This document shows, one piece after another, positions 9,122 through 18,242 of a stretch of DNA of 64,000 bases; positions within the stretch are counted from its first letter, which is position 1, and each line of letters starts with the position of its first letter. Source of the DNA: Leptotrichia sp. HSP-342. Lineage in GTDB: Bacteria > Fusobacteriota > Fusobacteriia > Fusobacteriales > Leptotrichiaceae. The notes beneath the pieces are model-generated. The model did not search any database and had not been told where the DNA came from. It was given only the letters and a program-made list of their open reading frames with translations. The DNA is taken from contig NZ_CP165646.1 in the NCBI RefSeq assembly GCF_041199995.1, positions 1-64,000 of the forward strand, read 5' to 3'. The translations under genes were made by a program, and so were the position numbers.

Positions 9122-9269
9122 ACGTTAAAAAAGATTTAAGAAATATAAAAGGGAAAAAATTACTAATAAAATTAATAAATAAAAATTTAAGATTATAAAA
9201 AAGCCTTTTAGAATTAGAATTTAAATAAGTTTAGCAAAAAAATAATAAGTTGAAAGGAAAATTTAAAAA

Positions 9270-11162
9270 ATGAAAAATTATGACATAATTGTTGTTGGAG
9301 CGGGGCATGCTGGGGTGGAAGCTGCTCTTGCAGCGGCAAGACATGGACTGAAAACAGCGTTGTTTACGATATATCTTGACAATATTGCAATGATGTCGTG
9401 CAATCCATCGGTTGGAGGTCCTGGAAAAAGCCATCTGGTGTCGGAACTTGGAATGCTTGGCGGAGAAATGGCAAGGCATATTGACAATTACAATTTGCAG
9501 TTAAAGAACTTGAATCATACAAAGGGATTAGCGTCTCGGATTACACGGGCTCAAGCCGATAAATACTGGTACAGGGTTAAGATGAGGGAGATTATCGAAA
9601 AGCAGGAAAATCTCGATTTAGTGCAGGGAATTGTTGTAGATTTGATTGTAGAAAATAAAAAGGTTATGGGAGTTGAAGACAATCTTGGGATAAAATATGG
9701 GGCAAAGGCTGTTGTTCTATGTACTGGAACGTTCTTAGGCGGAGAATATGTAATGGGAGATGTAAAATATTCGTCAGGGCGGCAAGGAGAGCCTGCGAGT
9801 GTAGATTTGCCTGATAGACTAGTGGAATATGGCTTTGAGCTGGATAGATACCAGACTGCCACTCCTCCGAGAATTGCCAAATCTTCAATCGATTTTTCTA
9901 AAATGGAAGAATTAAAGGGAGAAGATAAGCCACGATATTTTTCTTACGAAACAAAAAAAGAATATAATTCGACTTTACCAACTTGGCTTACATTCACCAC
10001 ACCTGAAACAATAAGAGTGGGACAGGAAATGCTTAAATATTCACCAATTGTTACAGGAATTGTAAGTACGAAAGGTCCACGGCACTGCCCTTCCCTTGAC
10101 AGAAAGATTATGAATTTTCCAGAAAAGACAAATCATCAGATATTTCTGGAGCAGGAATCTGTAGAATCAGATGAAATCTACATAAACGGATTTACGACAG
10201 CAATGCCTCCATTTGCACAGGAAGCAATGTTAAAGACAATCAGTGGGCTAGAAAATGCCAAAATTGTGCGTTATGGGTATGCTGTGGAATATAACTTTGT
10301 ACCTGCGTATCAATTAAAATTAACTCTTGAAACAAAAGTTCTGGATGGACTTTACACAGCGGGAACGATTAATGGAACGAGTGGATATGAAGAAGCAGCC
10401 TGTCAAGGATTTATGGCGGGAGTGAATGCTGCGAGAAAAATTTTAGGAAAAAAGGAAATTGTGATTGACAGAAGTGAGGGATATATCGGTGTTTTGATAG
10501 ACGATATAATAAATAAAAAAACACCAGAGCCTTATCGTGTACTGCCTTCAAGAGCTGAATACAGACTGACTTTGCGTCAAGACAACATTTTTATAAGACT
10601 TTTGGAAAAATCGAAGGAAATTGGGTTATTAAATGCTGAAAAATTAACCGAACTTGAAAATACGTGTCAGGAAATTGAAAATGAAGTTGAAAGATTGAAA
10701 GGAATTACGGTTTATCCGACTAAGGAAAATAATGAAAAATTACTTGAAATTGTAGAAAAACAAAATCAATCTGAAAGTACGGAAATTGAAAAAACTAGTA
10801 AAAATAGCATGAACAGCCCTGTTTCAGCTTTTGAATTTCTTGCGAGAAAAGAAATTAACTATAATAATTTAAGTGAATTTGTGGAAACTGTGAAATTGTC
10901 GGATTTAGCGAAGGAGCAAGTGGAAATAAATGCGAAATATAACGTATTTATTGAAAGGGAAAAGGCACAGATTGAGAAATTTAAAAAACTGGAAAAAATG
11001 ATAATTCCAAAGGATTTTGACTATGAAAGCGTAAAAGGACTTAGCAATATCGCTATTTCTGGGCTTATATATGGACAGCCTGAAACGATTGGGCAGGCTA
11101 GCAGAATTAGTGGAGTTACTTATAATGATATTTCGCTTTTAATTGCGATTTTGAAGAATTGA
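9270..11162 (+). CDS. mnmG: tRNA U34 5-carboxymethylaminomethyl modification enzyme MnmG
   Basis: FAD-dependent partner of MnmE, making the cmnm5 group at wobble uridine 34 of certain tRNAs. The 630-residue protein has the dinucleotide-binding GAGHAG (residues 10-15), the family signature SCNPSVGGPGKSH (about 43-55), the SGRQGEPA region, and the second FAD motif GLYTAGTINGTSGYEEAA near residue 365. Length is normal. A Ser/Glu-rich stretch around 505-520 looks like a lineage-specific loop. The ATG follows GAAAGGAAAATTT. It is transcribed away from oriC and closed by a clear terminator at 11276-11308. Confidence 0.97.
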   Translation: MKNYDIIVVGAGHAGVEAALAAARHGLKTALFTIYLDNIAMMSCNPSVGGPGKSHLVSELGMLGGEMARHIDNYNLQLKNLNHTKGLASRITRAQADKYWYRVKMREIIEKQENLDLVQGIVVDLIVENKKVMGVEDNLGIKYGAKAVVLCTGTFLGGEYVMGDVKYSSGRQGEPASVDLPDRLVEYGFELDRYQTATPPRIAKSSIDFSKMEELKGEDKPRYFSYETKKEYNSTLPTWLTFTTPETIRVGQEMLKYSPIVTGIVSTKGPRHCPSLDRKIMNFPEKTNHQIFLEQESVESDEIYINGFTTAMPPFAQEAMLKTISGLENAKIVRYGYAVEYNFVPAYQLKLTLETKVLDGLYTAGTINGTSGYEEAACQGFMAGVNAARKILGKKEIVIDRSEGYIGVLIDDIINKKTPEPYRVLPSRAEYRLTLRQDNIFIRLLEKSKEIGLLNAEKLTELENTCQEIENEVERLKGITVYPTKENNEKLLEIVEKQNQSESTEIEKTSKNSMNSPVSAFEFLARKEINYNNLSEFVETVKLSDLAKEQVEINAKYNVFIEREKAQIEKFKKLEKMIIPKDFDYESVKGLSNIAISGLIYGQPETIGQASRISGVTYNDISLLIAILKN

Positions 11163-11275
11163 TAAAATTTTTAAGAGGATTGACTATAATTTTATTGAAA
11201 CTGTGTATTGTAAAGATAAGGATGAGAATAGAGTTTATTAATTTGTAAATTCAGTGAAATGGATTATTGTGTTTG

Positions 11276-11308
11276 GAAGTAGAATTTTGGGATTCTGCTT
11301 CTTTTTTT
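11276..11308 (+). terminator. Rho-independent terminator of mnmG
   Basis: Arms GAAGTAGAAT (11276-11285) and ATTCTGCTTC (11292-11301) pair over 10 bp with one G.U, loop TTTGGG, followed by seven T residues. It lies about 115 bases after the mnmG stop. Confidence 0.85.
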
Positions 11309-11325
11309 GTAAAAATGTCATAATT

Positions 11326-11353
11326 TTGTCAAATTTTGGGAGTAAGATATATT
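11326..11353 (+). promoter_or_regulatory. Predicted promoter of the eamA-siderophore ABC operon
   Basis: TTGTCA (11326-11331), 16 bases, TATATT (11348-11353), just after the mnmG terminator and 30 bases before the EamA start. No Fur-type palindrome was recognised around it. Confidence 0.5.
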
Positions 11354-11383
11354 CAGAGTTAAAGGGAAAAAGGAGACATAGAA

Positions 11384-12241
11384 ATGTGGATTGTATTTGC
11401 ATTTGCTTCGGCTATATTTGCAGGATTGACGGCAATTTTGGCAAAAATAGGAGTAAAAAATGTTGATTCGAATGTTGCAACAGCTATAAGGACAGTAATA
11501 ATTGTAATATTTGCAGGTTTTATGGCTTTTATGACTAAAGGTTATGAAAGTGAGCTAACATTAAAATCCTTAACTTTTCTTATCCTTTCAGGAATTTCGA
11601 CAGGGTTATCGTGGCTATGCTATTTTAAGGCACTTCAGGTTGGAGATGTGAATAAAGTTGCTCCAATTGATAAATCGAGTACAGTATTAACAATGATTTT
11701 AGCATTTTTATTTTTAAGAGAAGCGTTAACGGTAATAAAAATCGTAGGTATTTTGATGATTGGTACAGGAACATATCTTATGATAGAAAAAAAAGAAAAT
11801 ACTAGTTATGAAAATACTGGTAAAAAATCATGGTTATTTTATGCTATCTTATCAGCAGTATTTGCTGCTCTTACTTCAATACTGGGAAAAGTTGGAATTA
11901 CTGGAATAGAGTCAAATTATGGAACAGCAATAAGGTCGGTTGTTGTACTTGTAATGGCCTGGATTGTAGTTTTTACAGCGAAAAAGCAAATAGAAGTAAA
12001 GAATATAGATAAAAAAACATTTATATTCTTGGTTTTATCGGGAATTACAACAGGATTATCATGGCTTACAATGTATCGGGCATTGCAGGATGGACAAGCT
12101 AGCGTTGTAGTTGCTATTGATAAATTGAGCATTTTGTTTACTGTGGCATTTTCGTATGTTGCATTTAAGGAAAAGTTGAATATTAAATCATTTGCAGGAT
12201 TGATAGGAATTACAGTTGGAACTTTAATTCTTTTGATTTAG
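11384..12241 (+). CDS. EamA-family (DMT superfamily) transporter
   Basis: Inner-membrane protein of 285 residues built as two homologous five-helix EamA halves; the motif SGISTGLSWLCYFKALQ in half one recurs as SGITTGLSWLTMYRALQ in half two, and both halves have the G-x-DKSS/DKLS stretch. The start is ATG at 11384 behind AAGGAGACATAGAA; a longer reading frame upstream covers the mnmG terminator and is not used. The siderophore permease begins eight bases after its stop, so it is co-transcribed with an iron importer. EamA proteins move varied small molecules; its substrate is unknown, and a siderophore or precursor role is only suggested by the neighbours. Confidence 0.88.
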   Translation: MWIVFAFASAIFAGLTAILAKIGVKNVDSNVATAIRTVIIVIFAGFMAFMTKGYESELTLKSLTFLILSGISTGLSWLCYFKALQVGDVNKVAPIDKSSTVLTMILAFLFLREALTVIKIVGILMIGTGTYLMIEKKENTSYENTGKKSWLFYAILSAVFAALTSILGKVGITGIESNYGTAIRSVVVLVMAWIVVFTAKKQIEVKNIDKKTFIFLVLSGITTGLSWLTMYRALQDGQASVVVAIDKLSILFTVAFSYVAFKEKLNIKSFAGLIGITVGTLILLI

Positions 12242-12248
12242 AGAAATT

Positions 12249-13226
12249 ATGGAGGTGACAAAAATAAAAGGAAATAATAAAAATATTATTTTTTTAATAA
12301 TAATTTTAGTAATACTTTCAATTGTTTCATTATTGACAGGAGTCCAGAAATTTACTCTTGAAAACTTACTTTTGGGAAAAGAGACACAACTTCTTATAAT
12401 AAGCAGAATTCCTAGACTAGTCAGTATCCTTGTTACAGGAGCAAGCCTTGGAATAGCGGGAATAATTGTTCAGACGATAAGTAGCAATAAATTTGTATCT
12501 CCCTCGACAATAGGAACTATGGACTGGGCAAAGTTTGGGATAATGATTTCCCTTATATTTTTGGGAGATAAGTCAACTCTTTTAAAAATGACAGTTGCTT
12601 TTATATTTGCACTTTTTGGAACTATGCTTTTTATGAAGGTTTTGAGCAAAATGAAAATAAAAAATGTTGTAATGATACCATTAATTGGGATAATGCTTGG
12701 AAATGTAGTAAATTCAATTACAGGCTTTGTGGCTTATAAATTTGACTTAATTCAGAATATAGGCTCGTGGATGCAAGGGAATTTTGCTTTAGTTGTAAAA
12801 GGAAGGTATGAATTGATTTATATTGGAATTCCGTTTTTGGTGCTGGCATATATTTACACGGATAAGTTTACGATTGTAGGAATAGGAAAGGATTTTTCGG
12901 CTAATTTAGGGCTAAATCGTGAAAAAATTACATTTATAGGGCTGATAATAGTGTCGGTAATAACAGCTTCCATTGTCGTTACAATAGGGACAATTCCTTA
13001 TGTAGGGCTGATTATTCCAAATATTGTGAGTATTTATAAGGGGGATAACATGAAAAAATCTCTTCCAGATACGGCAATTTTAGGAGCATTATTCGTATTA
13101 ATCTGTGATATTGCAGGAAGAATTGTGATGTATCCTTATGAAGTGTCTATAAGTGTTATTATGAGCATTGTTGGAAGTTTGATATTCTTGATTCTTATTT
13201 TTAGGAGGTATAAATATGCCAATTAA
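12249..13226 (+). CDS. Siderophore ABC transporter permease (FecCD family), subunit 1
   Basis: 325-residue polytopic permease of the BtuC/FecCD family. It has the usual signatures ISRIPRLVSILVTGASLGIAG near residue 55 and, near the C-terminus, PYVGLIIPNIVS, the coupling helix that touches the ATPase. It resembles the YclN/CeuB type. Start uncertain: ATG 12249 has only a weak upstream GAGA, while a perfect GGAGGTGA lies inside the reading frame at 12251-12258, well placed for a rare ATA start at 12264. Its end overlaps the next permease by 11 bases. It works with the genes at 13216, 14238 and 15026. Confidence 0.92.
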   Translation: MEVTKIKGNNKNIIFLIIILVILSIVSLLTGVQKFTLENLLLGKETQLLIISRIPRLVSILVTGASLGIAGIIVQTISSNKFVSPSTIGTMDWAKFGIMISLIFLGDKSTLLKMTVAFIFALFGTMLFMKVLSKMKIKNVVMIPLIGIMLGNVVNSITGFVAYKFDLIQNIGSWMQGNFALVVKGRYELIYIGIPFLVLAYIYTDKFTIVGIGKDFSANLGLNREKITFIGLIIVSVITASIVVTIGTIPYVGLIIPNIVSIYKGDNMKKSLPDTAILGALFVLICDIAGRIVMYPYEVSISVIMSIVGSLIFLILIFRRYKYAN

Positions 13227-14187
13227 AAATTTAAGTGAAAGTAGTCAAGTTAAAAAAATACTAATTTTAATGGCACTCTCTCTTTTAGGGATGTTGTTAT
13301 TCATATTATTTGGATTAACTTTTGACAATATGAGCTTTAATTTACCAAGGCGGGCTTTAAAGGTTCTTGCGATTGCGATTGTAAGTTTTTCAATTGGATA
13401 TTCTTCGATAGTGTTTCAAACGATAACTGGTAACAGGATTTTAACGCCGGGAATTATGGGGTTGGATTCGCTTTATATGTTTATTCAGACTGTTGTCGTG
13501 TATTTTTTTGGAAGTAGACAGCTTGCTATGATGACTGACACATTTCAATTTTTTATTTCGGGAATTATAATGGTGGGAGCTTCTCTTCTATTATATGTAT
13601 TTCTCTTTAACGGAAAAATGAAAAATATATATTTTCTAGTTTTGATTGGAATAATATTTGGTGGATTTTTCAATGGTCTTTCCAATTTTATGCAGATGAT
13701 GCTAGACCCTAATGAATTTCTTGTATTACAAGGGAAAATGTTTGCAAGTTTCAGCGCAATTAATATAAAACTGGTTGGAATATGCCTTGTTTTGATAATT
13801 TTTTGCATAATATCAATAATACCTGATTTGAAAAGGCTGAATGTTTTATCACTTGGAGAAGATCATGCTATTAATTTGGGAATTAATTGTAAAAGGCTGA
13901 TAAGAAAACAGATGATTGTGATTTCAGTGTTAATATCGGTGTCAACTGTGCTTGTGGGTCCTGTAACATTTTTAGGACTTTTAGTGGCAAGTCTGGCACG
14001 GGAAGTTGTAAAAGGCTATAAACACAGAATAATGATAATAATCGCTTTTCTTATAGGAAATATAGCATTAATCTATAGCCTGTTCATGGTTGAAAGATTA
14101 TTGAATTTTTCGGCGACAATAAATGTAATAATAGATTTTATTGGCGGAATTTACTTTATTTACCTTATTACAAGAAACCAGGCTTAA
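13216..14187 (+). CDS. Siderophore ABC transporter permease (FecCD family), subunit 2
   Basis: 323-residue second FecCD permease, forming a heterodimer with the preceding one, as in YclNO/CeuBC. It shows PRRALKVLAIAIVSFSIGYSSIVFQTIT, ILTPGIMGLDSLY, and the C-terminal coupling stretch GPVTFLGLLVASLAREV. About nine hydrophobic segments are visible. The ATG is inside the end of the first permease gene with GGAGG just ahead of it, giving translational coupling. Confidence 0.92.
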   Translation: MPIKNLSESSQVKKILILMALSLLGMLLFILFGLTFDNMSFNLPRRALKVLAIAIVSFSIGYSSIVFQTITGNRILTPGIMGLDSLYMFIQTVVVYFFGSRQLAMMTDTFQFFISGIIMVGASLLLYVFLFNGKMKNIYFLVLIGIIFGGFFNGLSNFMQMMLDPNEFLVLQGKMFASFSAINIKLVGICLVLIIFCIISIIPDLKRLNVLSLGEDHAINLGINCKRLIRKQMIVISVLISVSTVLVGPVTFLGLLVASLAREVVKGYKHRIMIIIAFLIGNIALIYSLFMVERLLNFSATINVIIDFIGGIYFIYLITRNQA

Positions 14188-14237
14188 AAACTGGTTGATT
14201 TTAAATGAATTTGAAAATATTGCAAGGGAGTATGGTT

Positions 14238-14993
14238 ATGATAAAAGTTGATAATATATTTAAAAAATACGGCGAAAAGGAAATACTATCGGATGTAAGT
14301 CTAGAATTGCCAAAGAAAAAAATAATATCTTTTATTGGAAGCAACGGTGCTGGTAAAAGTACACTTCTTTCCATAATAATAAGAACATTGTCAAGAGATT
14401 CAGGAAATGTGGTTATAGAAAATAAAAATTTAGAAGAATGGAGGACAGAGGAACTTGCAAAAGTGCTTTCAATTTTGAAGCAGTCAAATCATCTGAATAT
14501 AAGGCTGACTGTAAAGGAACTGGTTAGTTTTGGAAGGTATCCTTATTCAAAAGGCAAACTTACTTTAGAAGATGAAGAAAAAGTAGAGCAGGCTATAAAA
14601 TATATGGGACTGAAAAATTTGGAAAACAGGTTTATTGATGAACTGAGCGGGGGTCAAAGGCAGATGGCATATATTGCGATGGTTATTGCTCAGGATACAG
14701 AATATATCTTTTTAGATGAACCTTTAAACAATCTGGATATGAAACATTCGGTACAAATAATGAAAATTTTGAGAAATCTTGTAGATGAAAGAGGGAAAAC
14801 AATTATAGTAGTAATACATGATATTAACTTTGTTGCAAGCTATTCAGACTACATTGTGGCACTTAAAGATGGGAAAATGATTAGACACGGGAATACAGAA
14901 GAAATTATGAAAAATGAAGTCCTAAAGGACATATACGGAATGGAGATACCAATTTATGAAATAGAAAACAGAAAATTCTGTTTGTATTATTAA
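14238..14993 (+). CDS. Siderophore ABC transporter ATP-binding protein
   Basis: 251-residue ABC ATPase with Walker A GSNGAGKST (about 33-41), Q-loop LKQ, signature LSGGQRQ, Walker B YIFLDEP and the switch His in VVIHDINF. The spacing and the C-terminal GMEIPIYEI are typical of YclP/CeuD-type iron-siderophore importers. An in-frame ATG lies upstream at 14205, but GGGAG (14226-14230) is seven bases before the ATG at 14238, my chosen start. It follows the second permease by 50 bases in the same operon. Confidence 0.93.
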   Translation: MIKVDNIFKKYGEKEILSDVSLELPKKKIISFIGSNGAGKSTLLSIIIRTLSRDSGNVVIENKNLEEWRTEELAKVLSILKQSNHLNIRLTVKELVSFGRYPYSKGKLTLEDEEKVEQAIKYMGLKNLENRFIDELSGGQRQMAYIAMVIAQDTEYIFLDEPLNNLDMKHSVQIMKILRNLVDERGKTIIVVIHDINFVASYSDYIVALKDGKMIRHGNTEEIMKNEVLKDIYGMEIPIYEIENRKFCLYY

Positions 14994-15025
14994 ATTATAT
15001 AAAATAAAAAATGGAGGTATATATT

Positions 15026-15964
15026 ATGATTAAAAAAACAGGAAAAATTTTGGTTTTAATAGCATTAAGCATTATATTCATTGTGGGATGTTCAAAATCT
15101 GGAAATGAAAAGGCTGGAAATGGAAAACAGCTGACTATTTCCACTGTGAAAGGCGATGTAAAAGTGCCTGAAAATCCTAAAAAAGTTGCTGTATTTGATT
15201 ATGCGGCACTAGATGTGATAGGAACTTTAGGAGTAAAGCCTGAATTGGCACTACCCGCTTCAAATGTGCCAGAAGGATTGAAACAGTATGCACAAGGTGC
15301 AGTTGACGCTGGAGACGTAAAAGAGCCAAATTTGGAAAAAATAAGTGAATTTAAGCCAGATTTGATAATAATAAGCGGAAGACAGACTAAATTTTACGAT
15401 GAACTAAGTAAAATAGCCCCAACTATATTTTTAGAAACTGATACAAAAAACTTTATTTCAAGTTCAAACGAAAATGCTAAAAAAATAGCAAGTATTTTTG
15501 GAAAAGAAAAAGAAGCTGACGAACAGATAGCAAAAATTAATTCTGAAATAAATGATATAAAAAATATAGCAAAAAATTACAACAAAAAAGCACTAGTTAC
15601 TTTGACAAATGATGGGAAAATAAGTGCTTTTGGTGCAAATTCAAGATTTGGATTTATTTTCACGGATTTAGGATTAAAAAATATTGATGACAGTATAAAG
15701 GCTTCTACACATGGACAGGAAATAAACTACGAATACATTGCTGAAAAGAATCCTGACATAATATTTTATGTTGACAGAACTAAAATTGCAGGAGGAAGCA
15801 AAAATGGTGGAGATGTACTGAAAAATGAATTAGTTGCGAAAACTAATGCTGGAAAAAATAATAAGGTGGTAGCTTTAGATGCCGAAAACTGGTATCTTGT
15901 ATCAGGAGGACTTGCTACAATTCAAAAGCAAGTTGAAGAAATAAAGACAGCTATTACAAAATAA
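15026..15964 (+). CDS. Siderophore-binding lipoprotein (periplasmic binding protein class III)
   Basis: 312-residue substrate-binding lipoprotein of the FhuD/YclQ/CeuE type that hands ferric siderophore to the permeases. A signal peptide ends in lipobox IVGC (Cys about residue 23). The helical-backbone binding fold is evident from VPENPKKVAVFDYAALDVIGTLG, LEKISEFKPDLIIISGRQ and YIAEKNPDIIFYVDR. YclQ-like similarity hints at petrobactin or catecholates, but the ligand is not proven. GGAGGT at 15013-15018 selects the ATG at 15026 over 15011. Last gene of the operon; no clear terminator follows. Confidence 0.92.
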   Translation: MIKKTGKILVLIALSIIFIVGCSKSGNEKAGNGKQLTISTVKGDVKVPENPKKVAVFDYAALDVIGTLGVKPELALPASNVPEGLKQYAQGAVDAGDVKEPNLEKISEFKPDLIIISGRQTKFYDELSKIAPTIFLETDTKNFISSSNENAKKIASIFGKEKEADEQIAKINSEINDIKNIAKNYNKKALVTLTNDGKISAFGANSRFGFIFTDLGLKNIDDSIKASTHGQEINYEYIAEKNPDIIFYVDRTKIAGGSKNGGDVLKNELVAKTNAGKNNKVVALDAENWYLVSGGLATIQKQVEEIKTAITK

Positions 15965-16103
15965 CAGAAAAATAAAATTTCAAAATTATGAACACTAGTT
16001 TTATCTAATTTGAATCAGTTTGCTTTAGAGAGGATACAAATATATGTCAGAATACCTATATCTTTGGATATAAGTTAATGGCATATTTTTTGTTTTCAAA
16101 AAA

Positions 16104-16133
16104 TTTGAAATATAATTTTTCATATAGTATAAT
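16104..16133 (+). promoter_or_regulatory. Predicted promoter of the MATE exporter gene
   Basis: TTGAAA (16104-16109), 18 bases, TATAAT (16128-16133). It lies in the 306-base gap 15965-16270, which otherwise holds only AT-rich sequence and a weak hairpin TATATC/GATATA near 16055. Confidence 0.55.
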
Positions 16134-16270
16134 AAAACATACATAATTTTGAAACGAACTAGTAAAATTTTGTTAAGACAGTTTTGAAAAAATAAAATAT
16201 AATTTGATAAAAATATTTAAAAAATTCAAAACTTTGTAAATATAGTTCAAATTAAAGGAAGAGGAGAGAA

Positions 16271-17677
16271 ATGGAAGAAAGTATAAAAGAAAAAAACACC
16301 TTAGCAGATAACAAAAAAATGAGATTTGGTACAGAATCAATCCCAAAATTGCTAGTTTCACTTGCAGTGCCAGCAATTATTGCCAATCTTGTAAATGCAC
16401 TTTATAATATTGTAGACCAGATTTTTATTGGGCAGAAAATTGGATTTTTGGGAAATGCGGCTACAAATGTGGCTTTTCCGCTTACAACAATTTGTCTTGC
16501 GATTGGACTTATGACGGGAGTTGGGGCGGCTACGAACTTTAATCTAGAATTAGGGAGAAAACGTCCAAAAAGAGCAAAAAGTGTAGCAGGAACGGCAGTA
16601 ACAATGCTTCTTTTAGGCGGGATTATATTATGCATATTGATTAATATCTTTTTAAAGCCTATGTTAACAGCATTTGGTGCGACAAATCAGATTTTTGACT
16701 ATGCTATTGAATATACTCGGATTACATCTTTAGGGATACCATTTTTATTATTTTCAATAGGGGCAAACCCTTTGGTAAGAGCTGATGGAAATGCCTTTTA
16801 TTCGATGCTTGCGATAGTTATTGGATCGCTTGTAAATACTATATTAGATCCGTTATTTATGTTTGGATTTGATATGGGAATGGATGGTGCGGCTTGGGCA
16901 ACTGTAATTGGGCAGTTTGTATCAGCAATTATGCTAGCTTTGTATTTTTTCAGATTTAAAAGCGTAAAATTTGAGTTAAGGGATTTTAAGATAAGAATAC
17001 GAGAAATAGGGATTTTATTTGCATTGGGGACATCGCCTTTTATTTTTCAATGTTCTGCTTTAATTATACAAATTGTAACAAATAATCTGCTAAAGATATA
17101 TGGGGCAAAATCCATTTATGGAAGTGAAATTCCAATTGCTGTTGCTGGAATTGTTATGAAAATAAATGTTATATTTATAGCGATTGTATTGGGACTGACT
17201 CAGGGAGCACAGCCTATTGCAGGATACAACTATGGGGCAAGGAAATATACGAGAGTCCGTGAAATATTAAATTTGACATTAAAAGCCGCTTTTGTTATTT
17301 CAATAGTAGCATTTGCGATATTCCAAATTTTTCCTGTACAGATAATTTCTGTATTTGGAAGTGGAAGTGAACTTTACTTTAAATACGGGACAAAATATAT
17401 GAAAGTATTTTTATTTTTCATATTCCTAAACGGTATTCAAGCTGCAATTACATTGTTCTTAACATCAATTGGAAGGGCATTCCAAGGGGCTGTTCTATCG
17501 CTTGTAAGACAAATTATATCATTATTGCCGCTACTTATAATTTTACCGTACTTTATGGGAGTTGATGGAATTATGTTCGCATTTCCAATAGCAGACTTGA
17601 TAGCATTTATTGTATCGGTGGTTATTTTGAAAAAAGAAATGAAAAAAATTCCTAAATTGGATGAGGATACTTTATAA
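16271..17677 (+). CDS. MATE-family efflux transporter
   Basis: 468-residue inner-membrane protein with about 12 hydrophobic helices in two homologous halves. It has the MATE hallmarks PAIIANLVNALYNIVDQIFIG near residue 40 and the second-half GLTQGAQPIAGYNYGA near residue 320. MATE exporters use Na+ or H+ gradients to expel drugs and metabolites; which ion is not readable here, though the genome's Na+ pump makes Na+ plausible. The ATG follows GGAAGAGGAGAGAA. A single-gene unit with its own promoter. Confidence 0.92.
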   Translation: MEESIKEKNTLADNKKMRFGTESIPKLLVSLAVPAIIANLVNALYNIVDQIFIGQKIGFLGNAATNVAFPLTTICLAIGLMTGVGAATNFNLELGRKRPKRAKSVAGTAVTMLLLGGIILCILINIFLKPMLTAFGATNQIFDYAIEYTRITSLGIPFLLFSIGANPLVRADGNAFYSMLAIVIGSLVNTILDPLFMFGFDMGMDGAAWATVIGQFVSAIMLALYFFRFKSVKFELRDFKIRIREIGILFALGTSPFIFQCSALIIQIVTNNLLKIYGAKSIYGSEIPIAVAGIVMKINVIFIAIVLGLTQGAQPIAGYNYGARKYTRVREILNLTLKAAFVISIVAFAIFQIFPVQIISVFGSGSELYFKYGTKYMKVFLFFIFLNGIQAAITLFLTSIGRAFQGAVLSLVRQIISLLPLLIILPYFMGVDGIMFAFPIADLIAFIVSVVILKKEMKKIPKLDEDTL

Positions 17678-17849
17678 TTTATTGACTTCTTGAAGAATAT
17701 TATAACACTTTTTTAAAGTATAACCTAAAATTGTAATTGTTATATTTAAACAGAATTTTATGATAAAAAAAGATTCAATTATATTTTATCTTTATAACAA
17801 ATTTAATCTTTCGTAGAATAATCTTTTAATTAAAAATTTATAAAAATTA

Positions 17850-17877
17850 TTGACTTTTAGGAAAAATGTGGGATAAT
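17850..17877 (+). promoter_or_regulatory. Predicted promoter of the non-coding unit upstream of pckA
   Basis: TTGACT (17850-17855), 16 bases, GATAAT (17872-17877); transcription would start near 17884. No gene follows before the terminator at 18120. Confidence 0.5.
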
Positions 17878-17883
17878 ATTAAT

Positions 17884-18147
17884 GTAGGGAGAAAATAATG
17901 TTGAATACAATTTGAGACAATTATATAGTAAAATAATAAAAGTCATGTATGACAAATTCAATATTTGTTGTATATTTTTAAAAAATATAAGCTATAAATT
18001 GTAATTTTTTGATATATTTTTAGCTTTATTGAAATTGTTTTAGAAAATATTGTTAAAATTTTAATATTATCCCGATAAATTCAAAATTTAAATATTTAAA
18101 ACTAATATTATTTTGTATTTCCCTACTGCTATAGTAGGGATTTTTTG
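17884..18147 (+). ncRNA. Candidate small RNA or attenuated leader upstream of pckA
   Basis: About 260 bases bounded by a promoter and by a strong intrinsic terminator (TCCCTACT 18120-18127, AGTAGGGA 18133-18140, then TTTTTTG). Inside are small hairpins such as GTCATGTATGAC and AAGCTA/TAGCTT, and only a five-codon ORF after AGGGAG at 17886-17891. The first bases, GTAGGGA (17884-17890), repeat the terminator's 3' arm and could pair with its 5' arm instead, giving an antiterminator-like choice. Since pckA has its own promoter beyond the terminator, an independent RNA is as likely as a leader. This is the main content of the 565-base gap 17678-18242. Confidence 0.42.
18120..18147 (+). terminator. 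Rho-independent terminator ahead of pckA
   Basis: Perfect 8-bp stem TCCCTACT/AGTAGGGA, loop GCTAT, followed by TTTTTTG and more T residues. It lies about 440 bases beyond the MATE stop, too far to be its obvious terminator. Confidence 0.8.
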
Positions 18148-18164
18148 TTTTTTATAAAAGAATC

Positions 18165-18194
18165 TTGGAAAAATGTCGCAATTAATATTATAAT
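18165..18194 (+). promoter_or_regulatory. Predicted pckA promoter
   Basis: TTGGAA (18165-18170), 18 bases, TATAAT (18189-18194), 49 bases before the pckA ATG and immediately after the terminator at 18120-18147. Confidence 0.5.
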
Positions 18195-18242
18195 TTATGA
18201 TAAAAATATTACTAAAATTTTCTGAAATATGGAGGAAGCAAT

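Noticed and set aside
11254..11466. Plus-strand frame between mnmG and eamA
   Set aside because: It spans the mnmG terminator and the eamA start in another frame.
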